Source: Mesostigma viride (lineage: Eukaryota > Streptophyta > Mesostigmatophyceae > Mesostigmatales > Mesostigmataceae). Taken from it: DNA of 64,000 nt. The translations under genes and the position numbers were made by a program. Shown in pieces: positions 59,126 through 64,000 of the stretch. Under the pieces are notes generated by a model. The model had not been told where the DNA came from. It saw nothing but the letters and a program-made list of their open reading frames with translations, and ran no database searches. The stretch covers positions 1,071,228 to 1,135,227 of the forward strand of contig RPFO01000645.1 in the NCBI GenBank assembly GCA_009746045.1, read 5' to 3'. Every line of letters starts with the position of its first letter. Position 1 is the first letter of the stretch.

Positions 59126-59328
59126 ACATGCCAGAAAGTGCTGAAAATACGGTATTTTTTGCTAGCAAATGTCACCATGTTACCATGCTGCCAACTCCCA
59201 AAATTTTTTTTGACCACATGGCATCATAAGATATCTGATAAGGAACCTTGGTGCCAAATTTGAGGTCAAACTGACCATTATTCCATCTCCAAATATTTTC
59301 CAGGGGAAGAAAATGGGTTTTCGGATTG
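59126..59328. repeat. Diverged satellite monomer after the ORF1-only element
   Basis: GCTAGCAAATGTCACCATGTTACC matches the start of the second satellite's monomer. The remainder is diverged. Confidence 0.5.
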
Positions 59329-60626
59329 ATGTGCCGTCGCCGTTGTTGCTGCGTCAAGGTCAAGTCATCGTCCAGCGTGTAGGCGGTCCCCCCAAGCCGC
59401 TTGCGACACTTGAGGAACTCCATCTTATCCGCCATGGTGTCAAAGGTGAGGAGCAAGGGGGAGGGGCCGGCCTTACCCCGCGAGCGGGGAAGGCGGGTCA
59501 CCCCCCGCGGCTTGCCCTTACCAGTGATAGCCATGGGGACAAGGATTTTGTTCTCAAACGCCAGGGCAAGGGTCTCGGAGGTCTCGTCCTGCAGCGGGTC
59601 GAAGTGCTTGACTATGACGTTAAGGCTGCGCTTGGCGAGCTCGGCCTCCTCGCGGAGGTCCAGCGTCTGCTGCTTAAGCTGGGCGGCGACGGCGGAAGTG
59701 GTGGAGGTGGCGTGCTGCTTAAGCATGTCCGCCCAGGTCGGGATGCCGGGAGGAGCATCGCCGGCAGGGCCAGCAGGGGCTGGCCGAGCGGCGATGTCCT
59801 TCACCGCCTGGGCAGTGATGCCGGCGGTGTTCTGCAAGCATTCGATGGCTATGGCGTTGTCCTGCAGGCGCTTGTCGATGGCGAGGAGCTGGGCGGTGAG
59901 GGCTTCGGTTGTGGTGGAGGTGGCGGCGAGGAGCTTGGAGGTGGCGGTGGTGGTGGAGGAGAGGAGGGGAAGCTCGGCAGCCAGCGTGCCGCCCATGGCC
60001 GCCACATCTGCGGCGAGGGGTGTCACGTGCTGTTCGATGGCCTTGTTGATGATGGAGTGAATTTCGGAGGTGGAGGGGGGGCCCAGATCTCGGCGACAGA
60101 GCGCCCGAGGAGGCAGCAGAGGGCGAGGAGCTGCAGGCGGGGGCGGGAGTAGCGGGACTGGTGATCCGGGTGATAAAAATCACCACGGGCAGGCGAAATG
60201 ATGCGACCTTGGACGTAAAAGTGCTTGCACAGGGCAAGAAGCGAGGTGCGCGTCCCGTAGAACACGGCTTTCATAAACTGGATGGGATCTGCTTGGCCTT
60301 GTGTCCACCAGGCAGCTGATTTGGCGTCAAAGTCGATTTCTTTCCAGCCCGGCTCGGCAGGGGGCGGATCCTCAGGGCGACTGCGTTTAGGCTCAGGCGA
60401 TGCAGAGGGCGAGGCAAGCCCGTGAGGGGGCTGGGCAACCACCAGTGCACGACTAGTGTCACCGTTGCCTTCCGGGCTTGAGGGCGAATCTGCTGCCGAA
60501 GCTGCAGACGGGCTTTCATTGCCGAGCGCAGCCGCCAGGCTGCGTTGCGGCAAGGGGCGTTTGCTCGTCATATATTGCGTTATAGCTTCGGAAAATTATA
60601 TCAGCATGTGCGTCTAAGAAAGACCT
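59329..60626 (-). pseudogene. Second LINE ORF1-like copy, truncated and frameshifted
   Basis: The ATG is at about 60,571, with the shared 5' leader to 60,626 (CAGCATGTGCGTCTAAGAAAG). The frame runs to about 60,080, where a G/C homopolymer causes a shift (frame resumes with INKAIEQHVTPLAADVAAMGG). It then continues through the coiled coil and PLLLTFDTMADKMEFLKCRK to LDDDLTLTQQQRRR, where homology ends at about 59,329. The last ~50 residues and the 3' region are missing. A 3' truncation is unlike normal retrotransposition products, so rearrangement is likely. Confidence 0.82.
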
Positions 60627-60793
60627 ATGCTGTGAGGACCTAGTACCATGCTGTGAGGAAAATTATAAACTTTCGATCTTCTCAGCTAAACGTTTCCTAA
60701 TTCTCAATAGTTTTCGCGGCATTTGGTCCCCCGAGAAGGGGCCGACGTGTCGGCTGTAACTCAGTTTTAGGCGGAAAATCGGCAGCCAGACCA
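60627..60793. other. Spacer between ORF1 copy and satellite
   Basis: Contains CTATGCTGTGAGGA and a partial repeat of it (CCATGCTGTGAGGAAAATTAT), the second joined to leader-like sequence. No gene. Confidence 0.5.
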
Positions 60794-62767
60794 TTTAGGG
60801 GTTAACCACCACATATGGGCCATGTTTAGAGCAAAACTGCAGCCAGGAAAAATTGACATGTCGTATTTGCGCCTTCGCGTCAATTAATTTTATGCTACTT
60901 GGCGCCACCCAGGGTGCCCTGCAGGTATCCAAAACATGTGCAACTTTGCACATGTTCGTGTTTCAGCATGTCAAGAGCAGCTGCCAAGTTTGGTTGCAAT
61001 CTGAGCTCATTTGCATGGTCTAGGGAGCCTAAATGGGCTGAAACCGAGCAAAAATGCGATTTTTATGCTATTTGACGTCACCCAGGGTGCCCTGCAGGCA
61101 TCCAAAAAATGTGCAACTTTGCGCATGTTCTTTGTTCAGCATGGCAAGGGCAGCTGCCAAGTTTGGTTGCAATCTGGTCTCATTTGCATGGTCTAGGGTG
61201 CCTAAACAGGCTAAAACCGAGCAAAAATGCGGTTTTTATGCTATTTGACGTCACCCAGGGTGCCCTGCAGGCATCCAAAAAATGTGCAACTTTGCACATG
61301 TTCTTTGTTCAGCATGGCAAGGGCAGCTGCCAAGTTTGGCTGCAATCTGATCTCATTTGCATGGTCTAGGGTGCCTAAATAGGCTAAAATCGTGCCACAT
61401 CGCGGTTTTTATGCTACTTGACGTCACCGTTGGGACCCCTGCAGGTATCCAAAAAATGTGCAACTTTGCAATCCCTCTTGGGGTACTAGATAGACCTTAA
61501 CCACCACATTTGGGCCTATGTATGAGCAAATCTGCAGTCAGGAAAAATTGACATGTCGTATTTGCGCCTTCGCGTCAATTAATTTTATGCTACTTGGCGT
61601 CACCCAGGGTGCCCTGCAGGCATCCAAAACATGTGCAACTTTGCACATGTTCGTGTTTCAGCATGTCAAGAGCAGCTGCCAAGTTTGGATGCAATCTGAT
61701 ATCATTTGCATGGTCTAGGGTGCCTAAATGGGCTGAAACCGAGCAAAAATGCGTTTTTTATGCTATTTGACGTCACCCAGGGTGCCCTGCAGGCATCCAA
61801 AAAATGTGCAACTTTGCGCATGTTCTTTGTTCATCATGGCAAGGGCAGCTGCCAAGTTTGGCTGCAATCTGAGCTCACTTGCATGGTCTAGGGTGCCTAA
61901 ATGGGCTCAAACTGAGCAAAAATGCGGTTTTTATGCTATTTGACGTCACCCAGGGTGCCCTGCAGGCATCCAAAAAATGTGCAACTTTGCACATGTTCTT
62001 TGTGCAGCATGGCAAGGGCAGCTGCCAAGTTTGGCTGCAATCTGATCTCATTTGCATGGTCTAGGGTGCCTAAACAGGCTAAAACCGAGCAAAAATGTGG
62101 TTTTTATGCTACTTGACGTCACCGTTGGGACCCCTGCAGGTATCCAAAAAATGCGCAACTTTGCAATCCCTCTTGGGGTACTAGATAGACCTTAACCACC
62201 ACATATGGGCCATGTTTAGAGCAAAACTGCAGTCAGGAAAAATTGACATGTCGTATTTGCGCCTTCGCGTCAATTAATTTTATGCTACTTGGCGTCACCC
62301 AGGGTGCCCTGCAGGTATCCAAAACATGTGCAACTTTGCACATGTTCGTGTTTCAGCATGTCAAGAGCAGCTGCCAAGTTTGGATGCAATCTGAGCTCAT
62401 TTGCATGGTCTAGGGTGCCTAAATGGGCTGAAACCGAGCAAAAATGCGTTTTTTATGCTATTTGACGTCACCCAGGGTGCCCTGCAGGCATCCAAAAAAT
62501 GTGCAACTTTGCGCATGTTCTTTGGTTAGCATGGCAAGGGCAGCTGCCAAGTTTGGCTGCAATCTGATCTCATTTGCATGGTCTAGGGTGCCTAAATGAG
62601 CTCAAACCGAGCAAAAATGCGGTTTTTATGCTATTTGACGTCACCCAGGGTGCCCTGCAGGCATCCAAAAAATGTGCAACTTTGCACATGTTCTTTGTTC
62701 AGCATGGCAAGGGCAGCTGCCAAGTTTGGCTGCAATCTGATCTCATTTGCATGGTCTAGGGTGCCTA
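60794..62767 (-). repeat. Inverted satellite array with a ~695-bp higher-order spacing
   Basis: The same 174-bp monomers as at 41-44 kb, in opposite orientation. Equivalent positions recur at 61,011 and 61,706, and at 61,879 and 62,574 (695 bp, four monomers). It ends at GTCTAGGGTGCCTAA, where family A sequence (inverse of GGAGACTGGGGG) and then the third ORF1 element begin. Confidence 0.92.
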
Positions 62768-62798
62768 ACCCCCAGTCTCCTTCATGCCAAAGGCATGC

Positions 62799-64000
62799 CA
62801 CGAGCCACGAGGTAGCCATGGCTGACGGCGGCGCTCATAACTTTCACGTTTGAGCACCGAATTTAGTCGTGAATATCACAATCGCTTCGTCTTTCTAAGA
62901 CGCACATGCTGATATAATTTTCCGACGCTATTACGCAATATACGATGAGCAAACGCCCATCGACGCAACGCAGCCTGACGGCTGCGCTCGGCAATGAAAA
63001 TACGTCTGCAGCTTCGGCTGCAGCTTCGCCCACCGGCCCAGAAGGCAGCGGCGCCACTAGCCAAGCTCTAGTGGTCGTCCAGCCCCCTGCTGCGCCCGCA
63101 TCGCCAGCAGCGTCGCCCGAACCCAAGCGCAGTCGCCCTGACGGGCTGCTGGATGAGTACGACTTTGACGCCAGCCAGCCCGGCTATTTTGACGAGCTTA
63201 ATTACACCCGATCGCATCCTGGGCCATGTGTTTTTCGGGACGCATGCCTCTCTTCTAGAACTGTGCAAGCAGCTTTCCCACCAAGGTCGCCTTGTCAATG
63301 CCCGCCTCCAGAGGCGCAATTTCGGCAAAGACGTCCTCACCGCCCGCCGCCCCCACCTCCAGCAATTCGCCCTCTTTTCCCTCCTTGGACGCTCCATCGA
63401 GGAGCTTTGGCCCCCAAAGCCCCTCACCACCACCTTAACCGAATCCTCCATCCGCTCACTCCTCAAGGAGGCCCTCGAGCAGCACGTGGCCCCCATCGCT
63501 GCAGATGTGGCGGCCATGGGCAGCACGCTGGCTGCCGAGCTCCCCCTCCTCTCCACCATCCCCACCGCCACCGCCACCCTCCTCGCCTCCTCCACCGCCA
63601 CCACCCCCACCTCCGACGCCATCACCGCCCAGCTCCGTGAAATCGACCAGCGTCTTAAAGACAACGCAATCGCCATCGAGGTCCTGCAGAACACCGCCGG
63701 CCTCACCGCCCAGGCGGTGAAGGACATTGCCGCCAAGCCAGCCCCTGCTGGCCTGGCCGGCGATGCTCCTCCCATCACGACCTGGGCGGACATGCTTAAG
63801 CAGCACACCACCTCCACCACCTCCGCCGTCGCAGCACAGCTCCAGCGGCAGACGCTTGACCTCCGCGAGGAGGCCGAGCTCGCTAAGCGCAGCCTTAACG
63901 TCATTGTCAAGAATCTCAAGATGGAGGAAGGTGAGAATTCCGAGAAGCTTGCGCGTGCTTTTGAGAGAGAAATCCTTGATCGCATGGGCCTTACTGGTGA
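62799..64000 (+). pseudogene. Third LINE ORF1-like copy, frameshifted, cut by window edge
   Basis: It starts with the same 5' leader as the 57.2-kb element (GCCACGAGCCACGAGGTAGC). The ATG is at 62,945 (MSKRPSTQRSLTAALG). The frame shifts by one base near 63,200. The alternate frame then runs FFGTHASLLELCKQLSHQGR, VAAMGSTLAAELPLLS, ITAQLREIDQRLKDNAIAIE and TWADMLKQHTTSTTSAVAAQ to the end of the window. It is a distinct paralogue, not a recent copy. The 3' end is not visible. Confidence 0.8.

Overview
This window looks like nuclear DNA of a green alga (Chlorophyta). The exons are GC-rich, GT-AG introns are dense, and both genes that can be recognised are of plant type: an IRE1 whose activation segment reads DMG instead of DFG, as in land plants, and a PATROL1/DUF810-type UNC-13-like MUN protein. 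The species cannot be named from the sequence. No bacterial, organellar or tRNA gene was found.

Layout. 1-7998 (+) holds the 3' six exons of IRE1 (luminal sensor, membrane segment, kinase, KEN RNase); the signal-peptide exon lies beyond the left edge. 8.0-19.6 kb is a nested transposon graveyard. It holds a short element with a 13-bp target duplication, then a minus-strand LINE whose reverse transcriptase is cut by a 3.4-kb terminal-inverted-repeat transposon and by a 29-bp SINE tail. A minus-strand LTR retrotransposon 5' end follows (gag remnant, primer site and one 995-bp LTR, itself carrying a SINE). 19.6-38.6 kb (+) is a 25-exon gene for a C2-MUN protein. 38.6-64.0 kb is gene-poor. It holds a 522-bp higher-order satellite and oppositely oriented relatives of it, a second ~185-bp satellite, SINE and LINE insertions with clear target duplications, kilobase-scale tetranucleotide tracts, a hAT-like element inside a GGGT tract, a fold-back element, and three copies of a LINE ORF1-like gene. 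One of those copies is a complete 1.94-kb unit with target duplications and no ORF2.

Both host genes act in the secretory pathway: IRE1 senses unfolded protein in the ER, and MUN proteins act in vesicle tethering and priming. Their adjacency is probably chance. The right 25 kb has the composition of pericentromeric or other heterochromatic DNA; that is inference.

Limits. Exon boundaries were read by eye from splice consensus, reading phase and family similarity. The IRE1 phases close exactly (4,032 coding bases, 1,344 codons including stop). The MUN gene has three junctions whose phase could not be reconciled: exons 3/4, 10/11 and 18/19.
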